Source: Modestobacter altitudinis (lineage in GTDB: Bacteria; Actinomycetota; Actinomycetes; Mycobacteriales; Geodermatophilaceae). Taken from it: a stretch of 64,000 bases of DNA. The position numbers and the translations under genes were made by a program. Of this stretch, positions 63,972 through 64,000 are shown one piece after another. Every line of letters begins with the position of its first letter. Within the stretch, counting starts at the first letter, position 1. The notes beneath the pieces are model-generated. The model was not told the DNA's origin and did not search any database. It saw only the letters and a program-made list of their open reading frames with translations. Where the stretch lies: assembly GCF_005930475.1 (NCBI RefSeq), contig NZ_SJEW01000010.1, forward strand, positions 1 through 64,000, read 5' to 3'.

Positions 63972-64000
63972 GGGTTTCCCTTCCGGTGCTCGGCCCAGGC

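Noticed and set aside
1-64000. CRISPR arrays, tRNA or rRNA genes
   Set aside because: No regular spaced repeats and no cloverleaf or rRNA sequence seen on either strand.

Overview
The window is high-GC DNA from an actinomycete. It has a WhiB-type Fe-S regulator, large SARP/BTAD regulators, GTG starts throughout and very tight gene packing with 4-nt GTGA/ATGA overlaps. The family cannot be fixed from the sequence alone. I see no ribosomal, tRNA or core-metabolism genes. The presence of a MobF relaxase, a VirB4/VirD4 conjugation cluster, integrase and copper-chaperone relics, an IS element, metal-resistance cassettes and phage-defence genes points to a conjugative plasmid or an integrative conjugative island.

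Layout. (1) 0.1-9.7 kb: a drug-efflux MFS gene, a small heavy-metal-associated protein and a large SARP regulator broken by two frameshifts. SARP-type heptamer repeats with 11-bp spacing lie upstream of all three. A CopZ/lipoprotein chimera relic, small HTH genes (one frameshifted) and small hypothetical genes follow. (2) 9.8-18.0 kb: a type I restriction-modification operon hsdM-hsdS-hsdR followed by a fourth gene. I read that gene as a dead methyltransferase fold, a specificity-subunit-like segment and a C-terminal HEPN ribonuclease motif. (3) 18.8-24.3 kb: an 1850-residue relaxase-helicase-TOPRIM protein. (4) 24.7-27.8 kb: a defence cluster with a TIR/Rossmann-like zinc-ribbon protein convergent to a translationally coupled TIR (ThsB-like) - caspase-like protease - SLOG operon. 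(5) 28.3-41.2 kb: a conjugation operon on the minus strand (VirD4, VirB4, SCO6880-like, VirB6-like, a lytic enzyme with SLT-like and M23 regions, a small pilin-like protein, a ParA-like protein with a ruined P-loop, and an HTH protein at its head). (6) 41.5-46 kb: an ATP-dependent DNA ligase, an ArsR sensor with an alpha-5 metal site divergent from a P1B-4 (SPC/HEGST) cobalt-type ATPase, and an integrase relic. (7) 46.0-58.2 kb: a complete Tad/Flp pilus locus, with a membrane LysM-BTAD protein at its end and a prepilin peptidase divergent from it. (8) 58.5-60.5 kb: a WhiB protein with a hydrophobic N-terminus, then an intact IS3-family element with 3-bp target duplication, sitting in the last codons of a secreted-type LGFP/galactose-oxidase-like gene. 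(9) 62.8-64.0 kb: a CadC-like ArsR coupled to a cation transporter with a Cys-rich tail.

The genes most likely to act together are the four-gene R-M operon, the TIR-caspase-SLOG operon (a Thoeris-like signalling system with a separate SLOG sensor), the conjugation operon with its relaxase, and the Tad pilus locus. The strongest candidates for something undescribed are the HEPN-containing fourth R-M gene, the split TIR/caspase/SLOG operon with its TIR-like neighbour, and the SARP-box regulon around 2-6 kb.
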